Shown here piece by piece: positions 24,332-33,569 of a stretch of DNA of 64,000 nt. Origin of the DNA: Caenicola sp034331105 (GTDB lineage Bacteria; Synergistota; Synergistia; Synergistales; Synergistaceae); contig JAXQGB010000014.1 of the NCBI GenBank assembly GCA_034331105.1, forward strand, positions 186,001-250,000, read 5' to 3'. Below the pieces are notes generated by a model that saw only the letters and a program-made list of their open reading frames with translations, was not told the DNA's origin and did no database searches. A program made the translations under genes and the position numbers. The stretch's first letter is position 1. Every line of letters begins with the position of its first letter.

Positions 24332-26008
24332 CTACATCTTTTCAGGAGCAGAAACTCCCAGCAGTCCGAGCACATTTTTAAGTGTTATCTTTGCTGCTTC
24401 CATAAGCAGGATGCGTGTTTTCATAACAGGCTCATCAACACCGAGGATCCGCTGGCTGTTATAGAACGAGTGGAATGCTTCCGCAAGTTCGGTTGCATAA
24501 TATGCTATCCTGTGCGGCGCAAACTCGTCAGCTGACTTTGCCACTTCCTCAGGAAGTCTTGAGATGGCCTTTGCAAGGTTTATCTCTGACTGGTCTGTAA
24601 CCAGAGAAACATCAAATTCTTCGATCCCGGGCATTGTTATGCCTCTTTCCTCAAGTTCACGATATATGCTGCATATTCTTGCATGAGCATACTGAACGTA
24701 GAAGACAGGGTTTTCGGAAGTCGCCTTTTTGGCCAGTTCAAGGTCAAAATCAAGGGTACTGTCACAGCGGCGCATAACGAAGAAGAACCTCGTGGCATCT
24801 ACTCCGACTTCGTCCATTATCTCTCTCAGTGTAATTATCGTTCCGGCGCGTTTTGACATCTGGACAGGCTTTCCGTCCCTGAGCAGGTTCACCATCTGTA
24901 TCAGAAGCACATCAACAGCATCGTCCGGGTGTCCGAAAGCCTTGTTGACCGACTTAAGTCTCGGCACATAACCGTGATGGTCAGCGCCCCATACATAGAT
25001 GAGCTTTTCAAAATTCCTGTCGTACTTGTTTTTCAGATAGGCCACATCAGATGTGAAGTAGGTCGGTACTCCGTTGGTCCGAATAAGGACCCTGTCTTTA
25101 TCATCCCCGAAAAGGGTAGACCTGAACCAGAGTGCGCCTTCTTCCTCGTATGCGTAATCCCTCTTCTTCAGTTCTTCCATCGCCGGTTCTACCTGACCGT
25201 TGTCATAAAGTGATTGTTCTGAGAACCAGACGTCAAATGTCACACCAAACTCTTCGAGATCCTTGCGGATCATTTCGGTAACTATTTTACCTGTCTCTAC
25301 AGAAAAAAATTCAACGGTCTCTTCCATTGGTTTTTTCGCCGGTCCATCACCGTACTTATCAACGAAAGACCGGGCTATGTCAGTCATGTATTCTCCATGA
25401 TAGCCGTCTTCGGGCATGGGTGCTTCGTCTCCTCTTCCGAGGGCGTCAAAGTAACGGGACTGGGCTGATTTGCCCAGAAGCTCCATTTGGAGGCCGGCAT
25501 CATTTATATAGTATTCACGTTCAACATCCCATCCGGCAAAGTCGAGTATCGAGGCTGTTATGTCTCCCACTGCAGCACCGCGGCCATGTCCCATGTGCAG
25601 CGGGCCCGTCGGGTTGGCGCTTACAAATTCCACCTGGATCCTTCGGCCTTTGCCCGAGTTGACCCTTCCGTAATTTTCATTTTGAGTTATTGTGCTTTTT
25701 ACCGCCTCAGTGATCCAGTTTGAAGCAAGTGTAAAGTTGATAAAGCCGGGACCTGCGACCTCTGCCTTTTCAACGATCTCTCCAAGCGGCACCTTGTCGA
25801 TCAATTTATCAGCAAGTTCTCTGGGCTTCATGCCGAAAGGCTTCGCCAGCTGCATCGCAATGTTGGTCGCCCAGTCACCGTGTCCTGCCTGTCTTGGACG
25901 CTCAAGGCGCACCATGAACCCTTCAGGTAATTCCTGACCGGCTTCTTTTGCGATATCATCCACTGCTCTTTCAACTAACTGTTTAAGTTCTTCTGCCATG
26001 TTCTGCAA
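24332..26008 (-). CDS. argS: Arginyl-tRNA synthetase
   Basis: A ~558-residue class I aminoacyl-tRNA synthetase charging tRNA-Arg. The N-terminal Add-1 domain (~1-95) is followed by the HIGH motif as HMGHGRGAAVGD with its lead-in SANPTGPL (~128-148). Next come the WGADHHGYVPRL segment (~340-351), a KMSKS-type loop MSKRAGTIITLREI (~386-399) and the helical anticodon domain ending LLGVSAPEKM. Start choice is uncertain: TTG 26008 has AAGGAG at 9 bp, while ATG 25999 has no close ribosome site. Confidence 0.97.
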   Translation of the reverse strand: MQNMAEELKQLVERAVDDIAKEAGQELPEGFMVRLERPRQAGHGDWATNIAMQLAKPFGMKPRELADKLIDKVPLGEIVEKAEVAGPGFINFTLASNWITEAVKSTITQNENYGRVNSGKGRRIQVEFVSANPTGPLHMGHGRGAAVGDITASILDFAGWDVEREYYINDAGLQMELLGKSAQSRYFDALGRGDEAPMPEDGYHGEYMTDIARSFVDKYGDGPAKKPMEETVEFFSVETGKIVTEMIRKDLEEFGVTFDVWFSEQSLYDNGQVEPAMEELKKRDYAYEEEGALWFRSTLFGDDKDRVLIRTNGVPTYFTSDVAYLKNKYDRNFEKLIYVWGADHHGYVPRLKSVNKAFGHPDDAVDVLLIQMVNLLRDGKPVQMSKRAGTIITLREIMDEVGVDATRFFFVMRRCDSTLDFDLELAKKATSENPVFYVQYAHARICSIYRELEERGITMPGIEEFDVSLVTDQSEINLAKAISRLPEEVAKSADEFAPHRIAYYATELAEAFHSFYNSQRILGVDEPVMKTRILLMEAAKITLKNVLGLLGVSAPEKM

Positions 26009-26037
26009 AGTCAAACACTCCTTAAAAATAAAAGACT

Positions 26038-27864
26038 TTATTTCCTGAAAGGAAGATCAAGGACCGGCCATCTCATGCAGGCTGCAAGCTCTTCCTTTAA
26101 AATTGCTGCAAGATGGTCATCTACGATCACGCTTTTTACCGTCCACGTGCTGTCGGCTATCAGCTGAGCTTTTTTGGGCCAGTGTATGATCGATTCTCTG
26201 AGGACCGCTTTTGTTCCTTCCCCAAGTTTTTTTAGCGGGGGAGACTGGATCATTTTATACCCTGATGGCATGTTCATTCTTATTTTCTGATCGATTATGA
26301 AGGGGAAACGCAAAGTGTAGCTGTTTTCTTTTCCGATCATCTCTCCGACTCTTGATGGTACTCCTCCCGGAAGCCGAAGCAGGAGATTATTCCCCAGCAT
26401 TATTCCCGGAAAGCACTTAACTTTGAATTCAAGTTTGTACCCCGTCTTGGTAGGTTCCACAGAAAGCGGATCAAGGACCATGCCCGGTATTGCGAAGTTG
26501 ACCCTTTTTCTTAGAAAATCACTAAGTCCGCTCTTGGAAGGCAGATAACCGTCAGACATGAGCTGTACCCAGCCTCCGCTGACAGATATCAGCAGTGTTC
26601 CATCAGCAGATCCTGTCTCGTTGAGGTCAAGCTTCCATAAAAACTCGAGTTTGTGGTCAGCAGGGTTGCCTGAGCTTACAGTCTTTTTTTCAAAATCCCC
26701 GTCTTTCAGTCGGTAAAGGAGTGCTCCGGTCACAGACGGAGCAGTGACCCCATATGCAGATGTCTGACCGGCCTGATAAAATTCAGTTTTGCCTCCGTTT
26801 GGAGACAGCTCAAGTACAGGCGCTGTCCAAAGACTTGTAGAACCGGGGCTCTCTTTGTCCAGTTCCATTGATGCCTGCCACCACATCTTTGTCTCCCATC
26901 CAATAGATTTAAGCCATTTATCAAGGATCAAGGTCTGTTCCCATGGAGTCCAGGGGCCCTCTTCAGGAATATTTTCAGGAGATCTGACCCAGTTGCGCGG
27001 ATATCCTGAGAGTTTTTTTGAGGGCTGGGCTATCCATTCCATCAGTTTCAGACCTGTCTTATTTTTCTCTCCTGAAGATATAGACTTGGGGAGCCCAATG
27101 GAAGGAAACGCGTGCACAAATTCACTCATAGCAGAAAGGCTCTGGTTGATACCCTTCCTTGAGCTGAAAGACAGGCTAGGCCTCTTATAAACGACAAAAC
27201 CTTCTCCATCCCATTTTTCCTGATTCATGACTGTCCATTTGAATTTCTGCTGTCCTGACGATTTTGTAATTGCAGGATCTTTGACATCCCTTCCATGCCA
27301 GTAAAGCTCCATTCCCTCGGGAAGCTCGACTGTGACGTTCTGTTCCCACATTGGAAGGGGCCCTGCCATATCAATAGTTTCATCTACACCGTAACGTTTT
27401 TCATGTTTCGTTCTGACAATGAGCACAACAACTCTTCCCACCGCTTTATCAGTTGTGGTGATCTTTTTTACCAATGCTCCGCCGTCAAGTCTCTCTTCAG
27501 AGAGCAGCAGTTCGCCCTCTTTCATGGAAGTCATTGGGTTGTACCAGGCGGCCTCCAATATTTCGACAGAACCGTTTGCCGGAATAGGCAGCTTGATATC
27601 TTTCAGTTGATCCGGGATGCTCTCTCCTGTCAGAACAACATAGTAGAAAGTGTCTTCCATCGTTCCGTCATTCAGCATCCTGAAATCATTGTTCTTGAGC
27701 CAGACAACTGATGTGGCTCCGGTGAACCCCTCTATCGAAGGGGCTTCCTTGTTGAGTCTCCTGACTTCTTCAGAAGTGTTCCAGGCTTCTGACTCTGCGG
27801 GCAAAACTAAAAACGCTGAAAGCAGTGTCAGAAATATTGCAGTCAAGCTAAAAAAACGTCTCAT
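26038..27864 (-). CDS. Exported DUF3857/transglutaminase-like protein of unknown function
   Basis: A 608-residue secreted protein. A clear signal peptide (MRRFFSLTAIFLTLLSAFLV, cleavage likely after AESEA ~25) is followed by a beta-rich N-domain that resembles DUF3857 (dimerising domain before transglutaminases), including EERLDGGALVKKITTTDKAV. A helical middle part with WEQTLILDKWLKSIGWETKMWWQA (~315-338) recalls the transglutaminase-like region. No Cys-His-Asp transglutaminase triad is visible; only one or two Cys occur, near the C-terminus. The C-terminal half is beta-rich. ATG 27864 has GGGAGG 6 bp upstream. It follows secA by 14 bp. I do not recognise the family with certainty. Confidence 0.6.
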   Translation of the reverse strand: MRRFFSLTAIFLTLLSAFLVLPAESEAWNTSEEVRRLNKEAPSIEGFTGATSVVWLKNNDFRMLNDGTMEDTFYYVVLTGESIPDQLKDIKLPIPANGSVEILEAAWYNPMTSMKEGELLLSEERLDGGALVKKITTTDKAVGRVVVLIVRTKHEKRYGVDETIDMAGPLPMWEQNVTVELPEGMELYWHGRDVKDPAITKSSGQQKFKWTVMNQEKWDGEGFVVYKRPSLSFSSRKGINQSLSAMSEFVHAFPSIGLPKSISSGEKNKTGLKLMEWIAQPSKKLSGYPRNWVRSPENIPEEGPWTPWEQTLILDKWLKSIGWETKMWWQASMELDKESPGSTSLWTAPVLELSPNGGKTEFYQAGQTSAYGVTAPSVTGALLYRLKDGDFEKKTVSSGNPADHKLEFLWKLDLNETGSADGTLLISVSGGWVQLMSDGYLPSKSGLSDFLRKRVNFAIPGMVLDPLSVEPTKTGYKLEFKVKCFPGIMLGNNLLLRLPGGVPSRVGEMIGKENSYTLRFPFIIDQKIRMNMPSGYKMIQSPPLKKLGEGTKAVLRESIIHWPKKAQLIADSTWTVKSVIVDDHLAAILKEELAACMRWPVLDLPFRK

Positions 27865-27878
27865 CAAATACCTCCCGG

Positions 27879-30572
27879 TCATCTGCCGCAGCATTGCTTG
27901 TATTTTTTACCGCTTCCGCATGGGCAGGGATCGTTGCGTCCAACCTTGTTAACGTTCACTATCGGCTGTGTTTTTTGTGCTGTTGCCAATGTTCCGGGGT
28001 TTTCCATATCTTCGCCGTATCCAAGCGTATCGGGTATCTCAAGTGCATCCCGGCTCTCGATCCAATTTGTCCTGTTCTTTTCTTTTTCTTTGTTTACGAC
28101 TGAGACCTTAAGAGCAAACTCCGTGATACCCTCCCTGATCTGGACCAGCATCGTCTGGAAAAGGCTGAAAGACTCAAACTGATACTCGAGCAGCGGGTCT
28201 TTTTGACCTATGGCCCTGAGACCTATACCCCTTCTGAGCTCATCCATCGCCAGCAGGTGTTCTTTCCAGTTCGTATCAAGTACCTCTAGGAAAATATAGC
28301 GGAATATCTGCTCTGACACTTCAGGTCCAAGGTCTTCTGTTTTCTGACTGAAGCGTGATCTTATGTCTTCGATAATGACCGGTTTCGCCTGCTCAAGGTC
28401 TTCTCTTGTTTCGACATTTTCTATGTGCTTCGATATGCCCGGCCAGAAGAGAGCGTTCAGTTTCACGCTTACTGACTGTATATCCGGCTCTGCATTGTCA
28501 TTATCTGCAAAGACTTTATCTAAAAGTGCCTGTGCTGTATCTTCCAGAACGCCAAGCATTCTGGAAGCGATATCCTTGTCATTAAGTATTTCGCTTCTTT
28601 CTTTGTACAGGGCTTCGCGCTGCTGGTTCATTACGTTGTCGTATGCAAGCAGCTGCTTTCTTATATCAAAGTGCATCTCTTCGACTTTTTTCTGTGCGTT
28701 CTCAATAGCCCTGGAAAGAAGCGTGTGCTCAATGCACTCTCCCTCTTCCATTCCGAGCTTTTCCATAATTCCCTGGACCCTGTCTCCTCCAAAGAGGCGG
28801 ATCAGGTCATCTTCAAGTGCAATATAAAAACGGCTCTCTCCGGGGTCGCCCTGTCTTCCGGATCGACCTCTGAGCTGGTTGTCTATGCGTCTGGATTCAT
28901 GCCGTTCAGTTCCTATTATGCGGAGCCCCCCGGCTTTGATGACCGCTTCGTGTTCTTCTGTGCAAAGTTTTTTGTATTCTTCCAGTACGTTTTTGTACTC
29001 CTCATCGCTATCCTTGATATTCAGGCCCTTTTTCTGCATCTCCTCACGCGCCATGAACTCAGCGTTGCCTCCAAGAACGATGTCTGTTCCACGGCCTGCC
29101 ATATTTGTCGCAACAGTAACTGACTTGAGGCGACCGGCCTGAGCAACGATGGAAGCTTCTTTATCATGGACTTTGGCGTTGAGGACACTATGGGGTATTT
29201 TCCTCGCACGTAGCAGTCGGCTGACCTTCTCGGAATTTTCGATAGAGGTCGTACCGACCAGGACAGGCTGCCCCTTTTCGTATGCTTCAGATACCTCGTC
29301 GGCAGCAGCGTTATATTTCTCAGGCACTGTCCTGTATATTGCATCGTGATGATCCTGCCTTACCATTGGCATATGTGTCGGCACAAGGATGACTTCGAGG
29401 CCGTATATCTCCTTGAACTCTTCGGCTTCTGTGAGTGCGGTACCTGTCATGCCGGCAAGTTTTTCGTACATTCTGAAATAGTTCTGGAGTGTGATCGTAG
29501 CAAGGGTCTGATTCTCCCTGCCGACTTTCACACGTTCTTTGGCTTCAATGGCCTGGTGAAGACCGTCTGAATACCTGCGGCCAAACATAAGTCTGCCTGT
29601 GAATTCGTCAACGATAACTATTTCACCGTCTTTGACGACATAATGGACGTCCCTCTGGAAAAGATGGTGGGCTTTAAGCGACTGAGCTATTTTGTGTGAG
29701 AGCGAAGAGTTGGCAAAATCAGTAAAAAGGTTGGGCAGCTTCATTAATCTTTCAGCTTTTGTTATTCCGGTTTCAGTCAAAGCAAGATTGCGCTCTTTTT
29801 CCTCGACCTCGAAGTCTGTGCTTCTTATGAGCTCCCTGGCCACACTGTCAGCTATCCTGTAGGGCTCGGTATCATCTTCCGACGGTCCTGAAATTATCAG
29901 CGGTGTCCTTGCCTCATCTATAAGTATGGAGTCGACTTCGTCCACTATGCAAAAGAAATGACCTTTTTGTACCTGCTGATCTTTTTGTATTGCCATGTTG
30001 TCCCTTAGATAATCAAACCCGAACTCACTGTTGGTACCGTAGGTTATATCCTTGCGATAGGCTGTGAAACGGTCTTCCTGATCCATGAAAGGAGAGATCA
30101 CACCGACAGAGAGTCCCATCCCTCTGTAAACAGGCCCCATCCATTCAGCGTCGCGCGCCGCAAGGTAGTCGTTGACAGTGATAACGTGGACTCCACGGCC
30201 TGCTATTGCATTTAAAGCTACTGCGAGAGTGGCGACAAGAGTTTTTCCCTCTCCTGTCTTCATTTCGGCTATTTTACCCTCGTGAAGTGCCATTCCTCCC
30301 ATAAGCTGTTCTTTAAAATGTCGAAGTCCAAGTGTTCGCACTGAGACTTCCCTGACTCTTGCAAAGACCTCAGGAAGCATGTCGTCAAGCGTTTCTCCAT
30401 TTTCAAGGCGTTCTTTAAAAAATGATGCTGACTGGGCAAGTTCTTCATCTGTAAGATCTTTTAACTGTGGCTCGAAGGAATCTATTATCGAAGCTTTTTC
30501 CTCATAACGCGCGATCGCTCTGTCATTAGGATCTAATCCCAGTGCCTTTATGACACCGCTAAACAGTCCCAT
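27879..30572 (-). CDS. secA: Preprotein translocase ATPase SecA
   Basis: An 897-residue motor of the Sec secretion pathway. Walker A lies in EMKTGEGKTLVATLA (~103-117) and the DEAD box in VDEVDSILIDEARTPLIISG (~212-231). The preprotein cross-linking domain, NBD2 (TNMAGRGTDIVLGGNA) and helical scaffold/wing domains follow. The C-terminal SEC-C zinc motif is CPCGSGKKYKQCCG, which binds SecB or ribosomes. ATG 30572 is preferred over an upstream codon because AGGTGGAG lies just ahead. Driven by a near-consensus promoter at 30637-30666. Confidence 0.98.
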   Translation of the reverse strand: MGLFSGVIKALGLDPNDRAIARYEEKASIIDSFEPQLKDLTDEELAQSASFFKERLENGETLDDMLPEVFARVREVSVRTLGLRHFKEQLMGGMALHEGKIAEMKTGEGKTLVATLAVALNAIAGRGVHVITVNDYLAARDAEWMGPVYRGMGLSVGVISPFMDQEDRFTAYRKDITYGTNSEFGFDYLRDNMAIQKDQQVQKGHFFCIVDEVDSILIDEARTPLIISGPSEDDTEPYRIADSVARELIRSTDFEVEEKERNLALTETGITKAERLMKLPNLFTDFANSSLSHKIAQSLKAHHLFQRDVHYVVKDGEIVIVDEFTGRLMFGRRYSDGLHQAIEAKERVKVGRENQTLATITLQNYFRMYEKLAGMTGTALTEAEEFKEIYGLEVILVPTHMPMVRQDHHDAIYRTVPEKYNAAADEVSEAYEKGQPVLVGTTSIENSEKVSRLLRARKIPHSVLNAKVHDKEASIVAQAGRLKSVTVATNMAGRGTDIVLGGNAEFMAREEMQKKGLNIKDSDEEYKNVLEEYKKLCTEEHEAVIKAGGLRIIGTERHESRRIDNQLRGRSGRQGDPGESRFYIALEDDLIRLFGGDRVQGIMEKLGMEEGECIEHTLLSRAIENAQKKVEEMHFDIRKQLLAYDNVMNQQREALYKERSEILNDKDIASRMLGVLEDTAQALLDKVFADNDNAEPDIQSVSVKLNALFWPGISKHIENVETREDLEQAKPVIIEDIRSRFSQKTEDLGPEVSEQIFRYIFLEVLDTNWKEHLLAMDELRRGIGLRAIGQKDPLLEYQFESFSLFQTMLVQIREGITEFALKVSVVNKEKEKNRTNWIESRDALEIPDTLGYGEDMENPGTLATAQKTQPIVNVNKVGRNDPCPCGSGKKYKQCCGR

Positions 30573-30636
30573 TGAAACTCCACCTCTCAAAAACATAAAA
30601 CAGTTCGTCTGTGATGATATTTCTTCCCATCGGCTG

Positions 30637-30666
30637 ATTATATCCTTTTATGCATAGAGCAGTCAA
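30637..30666 (-). promoter_or_regulatory. Promoter of secA
   Basis: TTGACT (30661-30666), an 18-bp spacer and a perfect TATAAT (30637-30642) on the minus strand lie 65 bp upstream of the secA start. Confidence 0.75.
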
Positions 30667-30692
30667 AGCAAAATGACCTATACTTAAAGATC

Positions 30693-30729
30693 AAAAAAGT
30701 TGAGCCGGCGTTACATGCCGCGCCGGCTC
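30693..30729 (-). terminator. Terminator after the M20 dipeptidase gene
   Basis: GAGCCGGCG (30721-30729 read on minus) pairs with CGCCGGCTC (30702-30710) across a 10-nt loop, followed by AAC and six T. It isolates the dipeptidase gene from secA. Confidence 0.85.
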
Positions 30730-30758
30730 GATCAATTATTGCTCAGGTATCTTTGTGT

Positions 30759-31982
30759 TCAGTTTTTCTTTAGCATCATCAACGCAAAGACCTTGGCCTC
30801 GTTGATCATGTGGTCTATCTCAGCGTACTCGTTTGGCATGTGTGCCACATCGGCTTCCTGGCACCATACTACCGCCGGGATACCCTCATCTCTGAAATAT
30901 TTGGCGCAAGTGCCTCCGCCTACTCCCCCAACATGCGGCTCAAGACCGTAAACGCACCTTATCGCTTCCCTTAGCATCTCGACCACAGGTGAGTCAGAAG
31001 GTGTCGGAGAGGGGGCCTGCTCTCTCTGTAAAAAATCGTAAGTGATTTTTACATTTCTTCTATCCTGGATTTTTCTGATCTCTGCGTCGACGACTTTCAG
31101 TACTTCTTCCAGAGGAATATTCGGCAGTACCCTGCAGTCAAAACAAAAAACATCACGTCCGGGCACCGTATTCACATTCGGGACATTTGCATTGCGCCTC
31201 GTGGGTTCAAAAGTGGAACCTGCAGGGTCAAAAATATCGTCTTTATCAGGAAAAGCGTTGTGAAGAGCAATATCTAGGGAACAGGAAAGCTCGTTCGCAG
31301 CCCTGCATGCGTTGTTGCCAAGCTGCGGTCTGCTTGCATGCACCTGTTTTCCCTCCACAGTAAACTCTATCCAGCAAATACTCTTTTCAGCTATCTCTAT
31401 GAAATCTCCCTGTTCGTTACCTCCGTCAGGTACTATTACAAGGTCATCGGGACTGAAAAGACCCTGCCTGATAAGATGCTGTATCCCGTGAGCACTGCCG
31501 ACCTCTTCGTCTGCCACGAAGCAAAGGCAGATCTCATGTTCAGGCTGCAGATCATTTTCTCTTAAAGCGACCGCGGCAAAAAGTGACGAAACAAGTTCCT
31601 GACAATTATCGTTCGATCCCCGTCCGTAAACTCTGCGATCTTTTACCACGGCCTTGAAGGGATCAGTCTCCCAGTGCTTCCTATCTCCTTCAGGGACCAC
31701 ATCCATATGTGAAACTATCCAGAGGCGTTTTGAGGTTTTTCCCGGTATCCTCACGATCAAATTTGGTCTTACGCCCTCTTCAGCCTGGGGATCCTGTGAG
31801 TTATATATTTCAGGTTTGCCAAATCCCATCTCTTCAAGTTTTTCTGCGATGTATCTGGCTTTTCTGTATTCTCCGTTACCACCGCCAAGAGGACTTATCG
31901 CCGGTATCTCCACCAGGTCTGACAAAAGAGAGACCATTTGCGGCTCAAGTTTTTCTATAGTTTTAAAAAGTTCGTCCTTCAA
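30759..31982 (-). CDS. M20 family metallodipeptidase (Sapep/PepV-like)
   Basis: A ~407-residue zinc or manganese peptidase. Active-site motifs in order are VSHMDVVPEGD (first metal ligands, ~85-95), YGRGSNDNCQELVSS (bridging Asp, ~116-130), CFVADEEVGSAHG (catalytic Glu pair, ~150-162), VPDGG (~178-182) and the dimerisation/substrate His in VHASRPQLGNNA (~211-222). The family cleaves dipeptides in the cytosol, consistent with peptide and amino-acid catabolism here. A TTG at 31982 is chosen because AGGAGG lies 8 bp upstream. Dipeptide versus acyl-amino-acid specificity is not decidable. Confidence 0.88.
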   Translation of the reverse strand: MKDELFKTIEKLEPQMVSLLSDLVEIPAISPLGGGNGEYRKARYIAEKLEEMGFGKPEIYNSQDPQAEEGVRPNLIVRIPGKTSKRLWIVSHMDVVPEGDRKHWETDPFKAVVKDRRVYGRGSNDNCQELVSSLFAAVALRENDLQPEHEICLCFVADEEVGSAHGIQHLIRQGLFSPDDLVIVPDGGNEQGDFIEIAEKSICWIEFTVEGKQVHASRPQLGNNACRAANELSCSLDIALHNAFPDKDDIFDPAGSTFEPTRRNANVPNVNTVPGRDVFCFDCRVLPNIPLEEVLKVVDAEIRKIQDRRNVKITYDFLQREQAPSPTPSDSPVVEMLREAIRCVYGLEPHVGGVGGGTCAKYFRDEGIPAVVWCQEADVAHMPNEYAEIDHMINEAKVFALMMLKKN

Positions 31983-32065
31983 AATACATTCCTCCTCTAT
32001 CCGGAATACGTTTTTGAATAAATGTATATTGCATCTGTCCATCAATACAAATCAAAAGAGTCAGT

Positions 32066-32617
32066 TCAATCAAGCAGGTCGATGCATTTTACAAGATAGT
32101 CCCCGCCTGACCATATAGTAAGAGCCATGGCGATCCACATTACTGTCAGGCCGCCTGGGATGTTAAAGATCAGCAGGATAATGCCTATGATCTGGCTCAC
32201 TGTTTTGAGTTTGCCTCCTTTGGAAGCCGCAATGACTACCCCTTCAGAGGCTGCTATCATCCTGAGTCCGGTAACAATAAACTCTCTTGCAATTATGACT
32301 ACTACCATCCATGCAGGGACCCTGTGCAGATCCACAAGCGCAACCAGCACAGCGACCACCATGATCTTGTCCGCAAGCGGATCAATAAACTTTCCAAGGT
32401 TGGTTACTATGCCCCTCTTCCTTGCGATATATCCGTCAGCGGCATCTGTAAGAGAGGCTATTATAAATACAAGCCCGGCAAGAAGGTCGCCTATGTTGAC
32501 TCCCTCAATAAAACCAAATTGGGTACGCAATGTGAGAAAGACCATCACCACCGGCACAAGAAAAACTCGTGATATGCTGAGCAGGTTTGGCAGATTCATT
32601 GCAGAAGGTATTTTCAT
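32066..32617 (-). CDS. pgsA: CDP-diacylglycerol-glycerol-3-phosphate 3-phosphatidyltransferase
   Basis: A 183-residue inner-membrane enzyme making phosphatidylglycerol phosphate. The CDP-alcohol phosphatidyltransferase signature D-G-x2-A-R-x8-G-x3-D-x3-D is seen as DGYIARKRGIVTNLGKFIDPLADK (~61-84). Several TM helices flank it. N-terminal MNLPNLLSISR is typical of PgsA. GGAGGAAGCC precedes the ATG. It is the only phospholipid gene in the window; a cardiolipin-type function is less likely given length and N-terminus. Confidence 0.93.
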   Translation of the reverse strand: MKIPSAMNLPNLLSISRVFLVPVVMVFLTLRTQFGFIEGVNIGDLLAGLVFIIASLTDAADGYIARKRGIVTNLGKFIDPLADKIMVVAVLVALVDLHRVPAWMVVVIIAREFIVTGLRMIAASEGVVIAASKGGKLKTVSQIIGIILLIFNIPGGLTVMWIAMALTIWSGGDYLVKCIDLLD

Positions 32618-32803
32618 GGCTTCCTCCGCTGTAGAAATATTGTGTTTTCTGTTTCTGCAGTTACATTTTATACTACAACGACTGCTTTTAATAGCATTGA
32701 TAAACTAATATTTTGGAAACTGATTAATATACCCAGATAATGATTTTAGTAAAAAATCTGATCTTATAATAAAAAATACACCGAAAATAAAGACAACAAA
32801 TTT

Positions 32804-32828
32804 CCCGCTGCATTGTAACCGCAGCGGG
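32804..32828 (-). terminator. Hairpin after livF of LIV operon 1, probable terminator
   Basis: CCCGCTGC and GCAGCGGG form a perfect 8-bp stem with a 9-nt loop, 37 bp beyond the livF stop codon. The following minus-strand sequence AAATTTGTTG is a weak U-tract. Confidence 0.6.
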
Positions 32829-32864
32829 GACTTTCACAGCTGGCAATTTCCAATATAAATAAGG

Positions 32865-33569
32865 TCATCCTCCCAGATAGGCATCTATTACGCGTCTGTC
32901 TTTCAGAAGATCTATGCCCTTGCCTTCAAGGGTTATCGCACCGACTTCCAGAACATATGCATAATCTGCAACTTTCAAGGCTCCAAAGGCATTCTGTTCA
33001 ACAAGAAGTATCGTTTTGCCCTCTTTGTTGATCTCCCGAATGATCTCAAAGACTTCCTGTACTAACAATGGAGCCAGACCAAGGGATGGTTCATCCATCA
33101 TTATAAGCTCGGGATCGCTCATCAGCGCCCTTGCAAGCGCAAGCATCTGCTGCTCTCCGCCTGAAAGCGTCCCGCCCTTCTGCCAGACTCTCTCTTTCAG
33201 CCTGGGAAAGAGCTTGAAGGCTCTCTCTATCGACTCTTCGAGTCCTGACTTGTCTTTGCGGGAATATCCGCCTAGCTTGAGATTTTCAAGAACTGTAAGC
33301 TGTGGGAAGATCCGGCGGCCTTCAGGACATAATGCAACACCCGACATCAGTATCTCTTCCGGCAGGAGGCCGAATATGTTTTTGCCTTTCCATGAGATAC
33401 TTCCCGTCTTATTCTTGACCAGACCCGCAACAGACCTCAGCGTGCTGCTTTTTCCGGCACCGTTTGCTCCGATCAGCGTGACGATCTTTCCGATGGGGAC
33501 TTCAAGCGATATGCCGCGGATAGCATGGATCCCTCCGTAACGGACGTTAAGGTTTTCAATTTTCAGCAC
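32865..33569 (-). CDS. livF: Branched-chain amino-acid ABC transporter ATPase LivF (system 1)
   Basis: A 234-residue ABC ATPase. Walker A is GANGAGKSS (~34-42), the signature LSGGEQQMLALARAL (~134-148), Walker B LIMMDEPSLGLAP (~156-168), and the switch His region is replaced by LVEQN, typical for LivF. It pairs with LivG to power import through LivHM. Its start overlaps the livG stop by 14 bp. Last gene of the BP-H-M-G-F operon. Confidence 0.95.
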   Translation of the reverse strand: MLKIENLNVRYGGIHAIRGISLEVPIGKIVTLIGANGAGKSSTLRSVAGLVKNKTGSISWKGKNIFGLLPEEILMSGVALCPEGRRIFPQLTVLENLKLGGYSRKDKSGLEESIERAFKLFPRLKERVWQKGGTLSGGEQQMLALARALMSDPELIMMDEPSLGLAPLLVQEVFEIIREINKEGKTILLVEQNAFGALKVADYAYVLEVGAITLEGKGIDLLKDRRVIDAYLGG

